Positions 8,208 through 15,982 of a stretch of 49,953 nt of DNA are shown here, piece after piece; position 1 is the stretch's first letter, and each line of letters opens with the position of its first letter. The notes under the pieces are model-generated. The model did not search any database, was not told the DNA's origin, and was given only the letters and a program-made list of their open reading frames with translations. This stretch comes from Solimicrobium silvestre. Lineage in GTDB: Bacteria > Pseudomonadota > Gammaproteobacteria > Burkholderiales > Burkholderiaceae_D. The position numbers were made by a program, and so were the translations under genes. Location of the stretch: positions 1 through 49,953 of the forward strand of contig NZ_PUGF01000033.1 of NCBI RefSeq assembly GCF_002976435.1. Direction: 5' to 3'.

Positions 8208-8711
8208 TTACAGGCTACGCGGGCTTAATGACATTGACCTCGCCAATTCAATTAACCGAGGATCTGCTTTAACTAAGACATCCAACAGTAATCGTTTCTC
8301 CTTCAAATAAATCACCGCAAAATTTGGATCGTGCTTCACAATGCTTGAAGTATTACTAATGAGATCAGCGCATTTAATTGTTTGAACCCACGCCTCTGCA
8401 CCGGCAAGTCGTTTTCTTGATGCCTCTTTACGTTCAGCACGATTTCCAGTTTCTAAGTCAGACAACATTTCAACGCCGTATCCAATTTTCTCCCCAAATT
8501 CCTCATAAATAGCAGACAATTTAATACCACAATCCTCAACACAATCATGTAGCCAGGCGGAAGCTATTGCAAAATCTTCTGTCAAAACCGTCGCTGTAAT
8601 TCCAGCCACTTCAGCGAGATGATCGACATAAGGATTACCTGAATATTTCCGAACATGATCTTTATGCGCTTCTCTCGCAAACAACAGCGCTTTAAATGCT
8701 ACGTCACCCAT
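8208..8711 (-). CDS. HD-domain phosphohydrolase (RelA/SpoT-hydrolase-like)
   Basis: This 167-residue cytosolic protein resembles the hydrolase domain of SpoT and small alarmone hydrolases. The markers are an early helix with ARxAHxDHVRKYSG-PYxDHL (H about 16 and 31), then WLHDCVED (the HD pair near 53) and a later QTIKCADLISNT helix with an Asp ligand. Metal-dependent phosphohydrolysis of a (pp)pGpp-like nucleotide is inferred from the family. The last six codons and the TAA stop lie inside the REP-family tail, which suggests that repeat insertion changed the original C-terminus. Confidence 0.7.
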   Translation of the reverse strand: MGDVAFKALLFAREAHKDHVRKYSGNPYVDHLAEVAGITATVLTEDFAIASAWLHDCVEDCGIKLSAIYEEFGEKIGYGVEMLSDLETGNRAERKEASRKRLAGAEAWVQTIKCADLISNTSSIVKHDPNFAVIYLKEKRLLLDVLVKADPRLIELARSMSLSPRSL

Positions 8712-8816
8712 GATATTTCCTAGAAAAACTATTTAATTGAATTCGATTGTTCGTTTGGTTTGCCTGCAGCCATTGAGCGAGCACTGGTCACTCGTAACCT
8801 GTAATGACTTGCAATC

Positions 8817-8835
8817 GTAGCGTGTATTAGCGTAA
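8817..8835 (+). repeat. REP half-arm at the 3' end of the phosphatase-like gene
   Basis: A GTAG foot followed by CGTGTATTAGCG matches the left arm of the REPIN family, preceded by the outer flank CTCGTAACCTGTAATGACTT. The following gene's stop codon (TAA at 8827-8829) lies inside this arm. Confidence 0.55.
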
Positions 8836-9150
8836 AAATTTACCTGCCTTAGCTTCAAGGAGCCTAATTAACTCAGGTTGCATAAACTCATATTCATCAG
8901 GTATTTCCAAACAAATTACACGCTTGCCATTGAGATGGGATTTGAATTTAGCGGACAGCTTATTCCTATGAGTCTTCTCCATCACAAATATTATATCTGC
9001 CCAAGCCAACTGCTCGGGTGAAAGCGAAACGTTGGCATCATTACCGAGGCCAGCTGAATCAGTCTCAACATTCGGCCATGAAGAAAAAATTTGTTCAGCC
9101 GTTGGACTACGTAACCTGTTTTGAGTGCAAATGAATAATGCGCGTTTCAA
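8827..9150 (-). CDS. Low-molecular-weight protein-tyrosine-phosphatase-like protein
   Basis: The 107-residue protein has a P-loop-like start, CTQNRLRSPT (residues 8-17), which keeps the C-x5-R-S active-site pattern of low-molecular-weight phosphatases and arsenate reductases. A late PDEY segment would be the general-acid loop. It is shorter than classical enzymes (about 150), matching a compact bacterial subfamily of unknown substrate. The start is a TTG at 9150 because no in-frame ATG precedes the active site. The C-terminus (KFLR) and stop fall within a REP arm. Catalysis is plausible because Cys, Arg and Asp are all kept. Confidence 0.7.
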   Translation of the reverse strand: MKRALFICTQNRLRSPTAEQIFSSWPNVETDSAGLGNDANVSLSPEQLAWADIIFVMEKTHRNKLSAKFKSHLNGKRVICLEIPDEYEFMQPELIRLLEAKAGKFLR

Positions 9151-9309
9151 TTTATTCTGCCTTATTGTTGTTAAAGATTAAATGTTATTTTTGACTGCAA
9201 AGGACCACTACTTGACTTTCAAATGCCCACGACGAATTGCTCTGTTCCGTAATTCAACGACCCATGGGTTACTAAACTCGTAACCTGTAATGTGAAATGA
9301 CTTGCAATC

Positions 9310-9431
9310 GTAGAATGTATTAGCGGAAAACGCAGTACACCAAACAGTTAATCAACTTAAATGCTTCTTCAATATATTTATCGATGATTTACGGATTATG
9401 GCGTATTACGCTTTCCGCCAATACACCCTAC
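9310..9431. repeat. Complete REPIN-like element, copy 3 (122 bp)
   Basis: It has the same length and spacer as copy 1, with GTAG at 9310 and CTAC ending at 9431. The arms read TGTATTAGCGGAAAACGC and, inverted, TGTATTGGCGGAAAGCGT, so the inner stem differs from copy 1 (AGCCAAAGGC) while the two arms still match each other. Confidence 0.85.
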
Positions 9432-9487
9432 TTCCTACAGGCTACGCTGGCTTCTACATTGCGGCCATTCAATTTAAGAAAACCAGA

Positions 9488-9940
9488 CTAAATATTGGAT
9501 GAATCAATTAAATTCTGATTCAGTTCTGCATATTGATTGAGTAAAAACCAAACGGATTCGCTTCCCAACATCTGTTCACTTATTTTTGAAAATTGATGAG
9601 AAAAATCCGATGGTAATGAATCTATAAATTTCAGTCTAGATTCTAAATTCAACTCAGGATTTGGATCTTCAAAAAAGGCTAATGATTTTTTAATGCCTTC
9701 AGCTTCTTCAAACGCGCCGATTTTATTATATGCATCGATAAACATTTGATATGGGGGATTTTCAGGGAAATCGCTTGAGAAAAAATATTCTAAACCACCA
9801 TTATCGATAATTCCTTGTGCTGAATATACGATTGCGATGGTTTGCAGCGGGTCTTTCATGAGTTGAATATTGCCACCGGCTTTATCAAGTTTAGCAAAAG
9901 ATATTTTTGAAGCCGATTCGAGAAAGTCAAAAGATTTCAT
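9488..9940 (-). CDS. DUF4375 (DMP19-like) protein
   Basis: This 150-residue acidic cytosolic protein fits the DMP19/DUF4375 family, which includes phage-type DNA mimics and toxin-immunity-type proteins. Characteristic parts are the segment SAQGIIDNGGLEYFF near residues 41-55 (the family's xxxxNGGFxQFF motif) and an alternating helical region to the end. ATG 9940 is the start. It is a lone gene flanked by REP copies. An immunity role is an inference from the family and from the nearby toxin fragment, not visible directly. Confidence 0.65.
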   Translation of the reverse strand: MKSFDFLESASKISFAKLDKAGGNIQLMKDPLQTIAIVYSAQGIIDNGGLEYFFSSDFPENPPYQMFIDAYNKIGAFEEAEGIKKSLAFFEDPNPELNLESRLKFIDSLPSDFSHQFSKISEQMLGSESVWFLLNQYAELNQNLIDSSNI

Positions 9941-10015
9941 AATTTAATTTATTTGTGAATGGCTGATATATTTATCCGACAGCACTTTCCGCTAATACAC
10001 CCTGCTTATTACAGG

Positions 10016-10159
10016 CTACGCGGGCTTAATCACCCATCTAACGGTGTCTCGCAAAAAATCGATATGCCGCACTAGTAAATCATTATCTTTACGCTGCAAT
10101 AAGTTCACCGCAAAAAAATAGGTGTCCCCTTTATGCCATGCGCGACGGTAATTCGACAT
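10016..10159 (-). pseudogene. RAYT (REP-associated tyrosine transposase), 5' remnant
   Basis: From an ATG at 10159 the reverse strand encodes 47 residues beginning MSNYRRAWHKGDTYFFAVNL and then LLQRKDNDLLVRHIDFLRDT. This is the N-terminus of RAYT (Y1_Tnp, TnpA-REP) proteins, which catalyse REP movement through an HUH-type Tyr nuclease. The frame ends at a TAG formed by the REP tail (AGCCCGCGTAG), so the HUH and Tyr motifs and over 100 residues are missing. An intact GTAG-type REP lies 23 nt upstream of its start, the typical RAYT context. Confidence 0.8.
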
Positions 10160-10181
10160 CGGTTGTTTTACCTTTCCATGC

Positions 10182-10212
10182 GGCGTAATACGCTTCGCTA
10201 TTAGCGCCCTAC
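10182..10212 (-). repeat. REP hairpin upstream of the RAYT remnant
   Basis: The reverse strand reads GTAGGGCGCTAATAGCGAAG then CGTATTACGCC: a GTAG foot plus an imperfect hairpin with a bulge and a GAAG loop. RAYT genes are typically flanked by their cognate REPs, so this stem is probably the founder type for the island. Confidence 0.75.
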
Positions 10213-10373
10213 TAAGTACAAGCTACTCGGACTACATATTACGGGCTACGCTGGCTGTAATGTGAAAAGACTTGCAATCGTAGGCTATGCTGGCTACAGG
10301 TTACGAGTTGCGAAAAATGAGGCAGTTCTGCACGATGCACAGGGCAGCAGCAGTGAATGCAATTGGTCAAATA

Positions 10374-10637
10374 TTAAATAGCAGTTCCCCTATCGTTACC
10401 AGGCCTAACCATAAGTCGATCATCTCTTTGACGGCTGCGACACTGTTGAACAAATTCTGCTGCATCTTCAACGCTTGAACTGAATCGATCAAACTCTTCT
10501 TTATTGATATCGTAATATTCCTCGTAATCTACCAAGTTATTACTAACCGGAATTGACAAATAATATTTTCCAGCTTCCTCTTCAACTCCGACCGAAAATC
10601 TCTCATTTTTGTAAACAATGGCATCCTTAAATTTCAA
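10374..10637 (-). CDS. Hypothetical small acidic protein
   Basis: The 87-residue protein is unrecognised. It starts at a TTG (10637) with a good AGGAG seven bases upstream; no in-frame ATG is near. The sequence is rich in Glu, Asp and Tyr (EYYDINKEEF near residues 40-49) and looks like a compact cytosolic alpha/beta protein. No membrane segment or signal is visible. It lies among single-gene units of the island. An immunity role is possible but rests on position and acidity only. Confidence 0.45.
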   Translation of the reverse strand: MKFKDAIVYKNERFSVGVEEEAGKYYLSIPVSNNLVDYEEYYDINKEEFDRFSSSVEDAAEFVQQCRSRQRDDRLMVRPGNDRGTAI

Positions 10638-10805
10638 TTTAATCTCCTAATTTCTGTATGTAGCAGCAATAACAACCTATCCTTCGGCTTTTGACCTGCA
10701 TAAGACTTATCGGCGCCTCATCCGATATCATTAAGCGATACCTATACCTGAAAAAATAAGCACCGTCTGCCGCTAGTGAAGTAATATCGACTGGGCTATT
10801 TCCCC

Positions 10806-11054
10806 CTAAATTTTACTAGCCCGCGCTTTCATTCTGGCCCTCACCTCTTTCATCGCCTGCCCATCGTCGCAATGAATCATAAAGTGTTTTTGGTCATTAG
10901 GGCATTCGATGCCATGTAAAACCATTCCGGGCTTCCAATTTTCTGGGACGGTCTTAATAACGGAAAAACACACTGGACATTGCAAAGATTGCCCTTGTTG
11001 AATTAACTTTATGACCTCAGCACTAGAGGTCTGGTTTGCAATTAGCTGACTCAT
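10806..11054 (-). CDS. Hypothetical zinc-ribbon-like small protein beside the toxin tip
   Basis: The 82-residue protein has CPVC near residue 26 and later C and H residues (HGIECPNDQKHFMIHC), suggesting a zinc-binding fold. Its ATG overlaps the stop of the zincin-like ORF by one base (TAATG), so the two are translationally coupled. Small genes directly after polymorphic-toxin tips usually encode the immunity protein, so that is the best guess. The family is not recognised. Confidence 0.5.
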   Translation of the reverse strand: MSQLIANQTSSAEVIKLIQQGQSLQCPVCFSVIKTVPENWKPGMVLHGIECPNDQKHFMIHCDDGQAMKEVRARMKARASKI

Positions 11055-11577
11055 TAACTACCTCCGAATGGATATTTTCCTTGTGGCAAATCTGGGCACA
11101 ACGATTGAAAGTCATTCCAGATATTCAATCTTTCATCCAAGGATGGCCTAACTCCGTTTTGAAAAAGCGATTCATTTCTAAAGGCCTGATATTCTGTGTA
11201 TTGGGTAATCTGCGGAATTCCATTAAAAAAACCATTCTGATGCGTAGCTTCATGAACAATTGTGGATGCGGCTTCTTCAGGAGAAGAATGTAGAGCCATA
11301 TTCACTGTCACATCATTTGTATTCGCATTAAACAAGCCCATTGCATTCATTTCAGGATCATTCACGAATGCAACAGAAGTTCCCTGATTTTGTAATCGTG
11401 CATAAGAAGCAGATCCCACCGGATTTTCGGCGAGAATATTTGCTGCATTGATGTCAAAACTCTTGTCAACGACATTTAATGACGAATCGAAAGAAAGTTT
11501 CGCAGTAACAGGCACGATATCAGCAGTCACAGGCGTCACATTATACCTAGTTGGAGGCACGCCATTCACATCAACTC
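11054..11577 (-). pseudogene. Orphan C-terminal toxin tip with HExxH (zincin) motif, 5' truncated
   Basis: The open frame begins at a stop codon at 11582-11584. Its first residues, RVDVNGVPPTRYNVTPVTAD, look like the inside of a larger protein rather than a natural start. A HEATH motif (HExxH) lies near residue 108 from the GTG at 11569, followed by an all-helical tail and a KYPFGGS end. This layout fits a metallopeptidase tip of an Rhs-like or other polymorphic toxin. The loss of the upstream part coincides with a 71-bp repeat starting at 11578. It could still be translated from the GTG. The toxin function is inferred. Confidence 0.5.
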
Positions 11578-11648
11578 GTATCTATGGACTCCACCCGTTT
11601 TGCAAGAAGAATTTGATTTCAACCAGTAGGTAAGTTTGCGTGCATCTA
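11578..11648 (+). repeat. 71-bp direct repeat, copy 1
   Basis: GTATCTATGGACTCCACCCG onward matches 49827-49897 with two mismatches, in the same orientation 38 kb away. On the plus strand copy 2 reads as the end of a protein (YLWTPPVLQEEFDFNQ, stop). In copy 1 only this last part is present, abutting the truncated toxin ORF. Confidence 0.85.
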
Positions 11649-11664
11649 AGGTGTAATAGCAAAG

Positions 11665-11766
11665 TGAACTGCCCCCAAACAGTTAATCAACTTAAATGCT
11701 TCTTAACTATACTTATCGATGATTTTCTGAAAATGGTGCATTACGCCTTTGGCTAATACACCCTAT
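11665..11766. repeat. REPIN-like element, copy 4, left arm replaced
   Basis: TGAACTGCCCCCAAA (11665-11679) replaces the left REP. The conserved spacer follows, then the right REP at 11734-11766, which is identical in its stem to copy 1 but ends CCCTAT instead of CCCTAC. Confidence 0.75.
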
Positions 11767-11816
11767 TTTTTACAGGCGACGCCGGCTACGATTACAGGTT
11801 ACGCATTAGATGTTTA

Positions 11817-12389
11817 TCAACGCTCTTCAATAAAATCATCAAATTTTCTTTGTAGCATTCGACGAAGCATTTTAATGTGCAACCTAGACTCTTTTATTCG
11901 CTGATAGGCCTCTAAAAAATCGGCACCTCTATCTCCATTATTCAGCCTTTCTTCAAAAAGTTTTATATCTACTGTTAAAGTGTCTTCCGATTTGGAAATG
12001 TCTTCAAGACCACGGTTATATTGTTTTAAGCGGCGATCAAATTCTAAGTCCGCTTTATAAATTAAGGCCGCGGCGATTAGCGAAACACCCAACGGGATAT
12101 TAATAAGTTCATACATCCTAGCAATGACGTTATCAGCTTTGGCATTTAGCTGTAAGAATAAATATACGGAGGGACTAGTAATATTTTTTAAAGTTGAATT
12201 TAATTCCTCGGATGTTGAAGAAAAAAAATAATTAGTAGCAAATGTAATGGATAGGAATATTAAACCCAATACAAACGGTATCCAAGGTTTTTTCTTCCAA
12301 TTCCAACCGGCAAAATTATAAGTAATTAAAATAATTACTAGTGGCCCTATTGCCCCAGAAAGAATTAAATAGAAATAAAATGAATCCAT
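11817..12389 (-). CDS. Hypothetical membrane protein with C-terminal coiled coil
   Basis: The start is placed at ATG 12389 (MDSFYFYLILSG), 190 residues; an upstream TTG sits on the ribosome site itself. Three hydrophobic helices lie at about 2-25, 34-53 and 97-117. A charged helical region of about 70 residues (KQYNRGLEDISKSEDTL onward) follows and looks like a coiled coil. It is probably an inner-membrane protein with a cytosolic helical tail. No family is recognised. The neighbouring XRE regulator is 105 nt upstream on the same strand. Confidence 0.5.
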   Translation of the reverse strand: MDSFYFYLILSGAIGPLVIILITYNFAGWNWKKKPWIPFVLGLIFLSITFATNYFFSSTSEELNSTLKNITSPSVYLFLQLNAKADNVIARMYELINIPLGVSLIAAALIYKADLEFDRRLKQYNRGLEDISKSEDTLTVDIKLFEERLNNGDRGADFLEAYQRIKESRLHIKMLRRMLQRKFDDFIEER

Positions 12390-12443
12390 GGTTTTCAATC
12401 CCCTTGTATTATGATTTTCAGTGAGTCTAAATTACGCATTATT

Positions 12444-12475
12444 TTGTTTTACCTTCCCATGCGTCGCAATACGCT
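12444..12475 (-). repeat. Second copy of the RAYT leader
   Basis: The sequence TTGTTTTACCTTCCCATGCG and the following CGCAATACGCT match 10163-10194, the leader and REP upstream of the RAYT remnant, with a few changes. No RAYT coding sequence follows here, so only the leader remains. Confidence 0.6.
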
Positions 12476-12494
12476 GCTCTTTATAGGAATCTCT

Positions 12495-12821
12495 TCACTC
12501 AGTAATTTTGGTAGCTTGTTGAAGTAATGCTTTACGCTTTGTTTCGGATAGGCCGGAATAAATAAGAATGATTTCGGCCAACCGATCATCGGCGCAGTAA
12601 AAAAAAGCTGGTGAGATGCCGAGTACTTTTGCGATTGCCTCAACAAATTGATAGGTCGGTTCATGTATGCCACTTTCATAGCGGCTCATTCTGGCGCTGC
12701 TTGATGATTCTTCAAGGCCTGCCATAACCCCTAACCGATCTTGCGACAGGTCGCGGGACTGCCGTGCCTGTCGCAAGCGACGGCTAATGATAGTATTTTT
12801 GGGGTGAGTTGGATTTGACAT
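12495..12821 (-). CDS. XRE-family HTH transcriptional regulator
   Basis: This 108-residue cytosolic DNA-binding protein has an HTH_3 (Cro/C1) domain at about 12-70: LRQARQSRDLSQDRLGVMAG, then a recognition helix with MSRYESG, and PTYQFVEAIAKVLGISPAFF. The short C-terminal helix has no obvious ligand domain. Two copies of ATCGTAGA lie within 50 bp upstream of the start, one as part of a palindrome, so autoregulation is likely. Its targets may include the plus-strand catabolic operon that starts 305 bp away, but this is not shown by the sequence. Confidence 0.85.
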   Translation of the reverse strand: MSNPTHPKNTIISRRLRQARQSRDLSQDRLGVMAGLEESSSSARMSRYESGIHEPTYQFVEAIAKVLGISPAFFYCADDRLAEIILIYSGLSETKRKALLQQATKITE

Positions 12822-12826
12822 TCTCC

Positions 12827-12870
12827 GATAATCGTAGATTGTCTTGCCTTTTACTCTACGTTAATCGTAG
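12827..12870. promoter_or_regulatory. Candidate operators of the XRE regulator
   Basis: A palindrome CTACGTTAATCGTAG (12856-12870; arms CTACG/CGTAG) and a second half-site ATCGTAGATT (12831-12840) lie just upstream of the regulator's ATG at 12821. Both share TAATCGTAGA. The palindrome plus repeated half-site is the usual arrangement for Cro/C1-type autoregulation. Confidence 0.5.
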
Positions 12871-13125
12871 AATATGAGGCACAACAATAAATGTGGCACT
12901 AACCGTTCAGCATTTATTCAACATGTAAATAATAGTTCATTGAATCGTGTATTACTTTCTGGAAATTAGTACGCTTCATAGCATTAGTTAACGTCGCTGA
13001 AATGGTGGAATTTAGACCTTACCTCTTTTTATTTTTTATATTACCTGTCACCTATCAACACTCAGGTAAATCCCCGAGGCAACTCACCGCCTCAACCCCA
13101 AGCATCAACTCACCAAGGAATCACC
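12871..13125. other. Intergenic region between divergent units
   Basis: This AT-rich region separates the XRE gene from the MBL-fold gene. No ORF is supported. It presumably holds the promoter of the plus-strand catabolic cluster; AAGGAA at 13113-13118 is the ribosome site of the first gene. No convincing -35/-10 pair can be chosen by eye. Confidence 0.4.
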
Positions 13126-14088
13126 ATGACAAAAGCATTTGCATCGCAAGCAGATTTGGATGAAAAGAAGATTTCATTTACCCAGTTGTCCGAGAACGCA
13201 TGGGCGTACACCGCAGAAGGCGACCCGAATTCCGGCGTCATTATTGGTGACGATAGCGTGCTGATTATCGACACCACCGCCACGCCTGCCATGGCACAAG
13301 ATCTGATCGCGCGCATCCGCACCATTACCGATAAGCCTATCAAACACATCGTGTTGTCGCACTACCACGCGGTGCGGGTGCTTGGCGCTTCGGCTTATTT
13401 GAAGGAAGGCCTTGAACAGATTATCGCCAGCCGTGGCACTTTTGATCTGATTGTGGAGCGCGGTACCGCGGATATGAAGTCGGAGATAGAACGCTTTCCG
13501 CGGTTGTTTGCAGGCGCTGAATCGATTCCGGGGTTAACGTGGCCGACGCTGGTTTTTGAGTCGGAAATCACGTTATTTTTAGGCGCGCTCGAAGTCAAGA
13601 TTATGCATCTGGGTGCGGGCCATACCAAGGGCGACACCGTTGTCTGGATTCCCTCGCAAAAAATTTTGTTCTCGGGCGATTTGGTTGAATTTGGCGCGGC
13701 CTGTTATTGCGGCGATGCGCAACTGGGCGAATGGCCGATGACACTCGACGCATTGAGTAATTTAAGCGCTGAAAAATTAGTGCCCGGTCGTGGGCCAGCG
13801 TTGCTGACGCCAAACGAAGTCAATATCGGGTTGAACTACACCAAACATTTTGTAATTACCTTACTCCAGCAAGGTTACGCGGCAGTGGAACAAAACTTGG
13901 ATTTAAAAAATGCGATGGCATTAACCCGTAAGGTAATGGACCCGTTGTTTGGTCACGTATTCATTTATGAGCATTGTTTGCCTTTTGGCGTGTCGCGCGC
14001 GTTTGATGAAGCCAGCGGCATTTTGCATCCACGCATTTGGACGGCGCAGCGGGATCAAGAAATGTGGGCGGCGCTGCAAAGCAAATAG
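13126..14088 (+). CDS. MBL-fold metallo-hydrolase with degenerate zinc site
   Basis: This 320-residue cytosolic protein has a metallo-beta-lactamase fold. In place of the usual HxHxDH it has HYHAVR (79-84). GHT at 165-167 and SGD at 183-185 are kept, but the final His (usually PGHG) is PGRG, with Arg at 222. So the first zinc site looks intact and the second does not. From memory this variant recurs in a betaproteobacterial subfamily, so it is probably stable rather than decay. It is first in a cluster with an FAD hydroxylase and is likely co-transcribed with it (94-nt gap). The substrate is unknown. Confidence 0.8.
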   Translation: MTKAFASQADLDEKKISFTQLSENAWAYTAEGDPNSGVIIGDDSVLIIDTTATPAMAQDLIARIRTITDKPIKHIVLSHYHAVRVLGASAYLKEGLEQIIASRGTFDLIVERGTADMKSEIERFPRLFAGAESIPGLTWPTLVFESEITLFLGALEVKIMHLGAGHTKGDTVVWIPSQKILFSGDLVEFGAACYCGDAQLGEWPMTLDALSNLSAEKLVPGRGPALLTPNEVNIGLNYTKHFVITLLQQGYAAVEQNLDLKNAMALTRKVMDPLFGHVFIYEHCLPFGVSRAFDEASGILHPRIWTAQRDQEMWAALQSK

Positions 14089-14182
14089 ACGCATCGCATC
14101 GCCCGCACATAAATTCATGACTACATAAACACATAAAAATACAAACAGGGAAAAGTAGTACTCAGTTTTGGAGTTCGCTTTG

Positions 14183-15892
14183 ATGAATAAGGATTATCAG
14201 TCTTTGACATTTACCTATCAACCACGTCAGGCAAAAAGGGATGTGAAGGTGCATCCGGTTGTGGTGGTTGGTGCTGGCCCGGTTGGTTTATCTGCGGCCA
14301 TCGCGTTGGCGCAGCAAGGTATTGCGGTGGTGTTGGTGGATGATGACCACACTTTATCCACCGGCTCGCGTGCTATTTGCTTTGCTCAACATACGCTGGA
14401 TATTTTTAACCGGCTGGGCTGTGGCGAGCAAATGACGAACAAAGGCGTAAGTTGGAATACGGGGAAAATCTTCTTTAAAGATCAACAGGTCTACAGCTTT
14501 AATCTGCTGCCTAAATCGGGTCATCAACAACCTGCCTTTATCAATCTTCAACAATATTATGTGGAAGGCTATTTAGTTGAACGGGCGCTTAAACTGCCGT
14601 TGATTGATCTGCGCTGGAAAAACAAGGTCGTCGATCTACAGCAAGATGCGCATTGTACCAATCTGACTATTGCCACGCCAGACGGCAACTACACGCTGCG
14701 TGCGCAGTATGTCATCGCTGCCGACGGGGCACACAGTTCGGTCAGGCGCATCATGGGGCTGGACAGTGTTGGCCGTACGTTTAAAGATCGGTTTCTGATC
14801 GCGGATATAAAAATGCACGCGCCGTTTCCATCCGAACGCTGGTTTTGGTTTGATCCGCCTTTTCATCCCAATCAATCCGTTTTACTGCATCGCCAGCCCG
14901 ATAATATGTGGCGGATTGATTTTCAGTTAGGTTGGGATGCTGACCCAACCGTAGAAACCAAACCGGAAAACGTTATTCCTCGCATCTGGGCACTATTGGG
15001 CCATGAGGCGAAATTTGAACTGGAATGGGTTAGCGTCTATACCTTCTCCTGCCTACGCATGGAAAAATTTCGCCATGACCGTGTGCTGTTTGCAGGTGAT
15101 GCAGCGCACCGCGTTTCACCGTTTGGCGCACGTGGCGCCAATAGCGGGGTTCAGGATGCCGACAATGTGGCGTGGAAATTGGCGTTGGTGTTAAAAGGGT
15201 TGGCATCCGATAATTTATTAGATAGCTATGCGGAAGAGCGCGAGTTGGCCGCGGATGAAAATATTCTCTGCTCCACGCGGTCTACCGATTTCATCACACC
15301 CAAGAGTCCCGTCAGCCGCTTTTTTAGAGATGCGGTGTTACAGCTTTCTAATAAGACGTTATTTGCACGCCAACTGGTCAATAGTGGCCGATTATCGACG
15401 CCTTCGGTATTGCTGCAATCGTCATTAACCACGCCGGATAGCGATGTATTTGCGACCGAACTTATGCCCGGCTCAGTTGCTGTGGATGCGCCAGTGCGTA
15501 TCAATGGAAATAGCGATTGGTTATTGGCGCAACTTAGGCATGAGTTTACGGGCGTGTATTTTCATACCGGTTGCGTAACGGACTTGAATGCACAGACCGT
15601 ATCCCAATTGAACGATTTGCAAAATGGCCTCATCCCTTTTCAAATCATCTTAATCAAGATGGATGATCCTCTGAGCTCGTTCAACATTGATGCGCATCTG
15701 AACTCGTCATCAGCACAATTAACCAACTTCGTTATTCTTGAAGATGTCGACCATCTGGCAGCACAACGCTACGACGCCGAAGATGCCACATTTTACTTAA
15801 TCAGACCAGATCAACACATCTGCGCACGTTGGCGGCAGTTTGATGTAGCGCTAGTAGAACAAGCTCTGCAAAAAGCCTGCGGCATTCGTTAG
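14183..15892 (+). CDS. FAD-dependent aromatic hydroxylase (MhaA/MhpA-like)
   Basis: The ATG at 14183 has GGAG nine bases upstream; a TTG at 14168 overlaps that site, so the protein is 569 residues. It is a group A flavoprotein monooxygenase: GAGPVGLSAAI dinucleotide motif (about 30), a DG motif in AADGAHSSVRR (about 180), and a GD motif in VLFAGDAAHRVSPFGARGAN (about 300). A C-terminal thioredoxin-like domain follows. Such enzymes hydroxylate phenolic acids with NAD(P)H and O2. The size (about 63 kDa) and the small DUF2783 gene directly downstream match the two-component 3-hydroxyphenylacetate 6-hydroxylase MhaAB, which makes homogentisate. The exact substrate is inferred. Confidence 0.85.
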   Translation: MNKDYQSLTFTYQPRQAKRDVKVHPVVVVGAGPVGLSAAIALAQQGIAVVLVDDDHTLSTGSRAICFAQHTLDIFNRLGCGEQMTNKGVSWNTGKIFFKDQQVYSFNLLPKSGHQQPAFINLQQYYVEGYLVERALKLPLIDLRWKNKVVDLQQDAHCTNLTIATPDGNYTLRAQYVIAADGAHSSVRRIMGLDSVGRTFKDRFLIADIKMHAPFPSERWFWFDPPFHPNQSVLLHRQPDNMWRIDFQLGWDADPTVETKPENVIPRIWALLGHEAKFELEWVSVYTFSCLRMEKFRHDRVLFAGDAAHRVSPFGARGANSGVQDADNVAWKLALVLKGLASDNLLDSYAEERELAADENILCSTRSTDFITPKSPVSRFFRDAVLQLSNKTLFARQLVNSGRLSTPSVLLQSSLTTPDSDVFATELMPGSVAVDAPVRINGNSDWLLAQLRHEFTGVYFHTGCVTDLNAQTVSQLNDLQNGLIPFQIILIKMDDPLSSFNIDAHLNSSSAQLTNFVILEDVDHLAAQRYDAEDATFYLIRPDQHICARWRQFDVALVEQALQKACGIR

Positions 15893-15982
15893 CAGATAGG
15901 GCCTGCCGAAATGAGGCGGCCACTTTCTGCACGACCAACTCAAGCAAATTAAATCTAATTCAACACATTGTCAGGAGAAATC

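Noticed and set aside
5493-12480. Integron cassette array (gene plus recombination site units)
   Set aside because: Repeats do not show attC R-box/L-box (GTTRRRY) ends and no integrase is visible; GTAG-foot REP structure explains them better.
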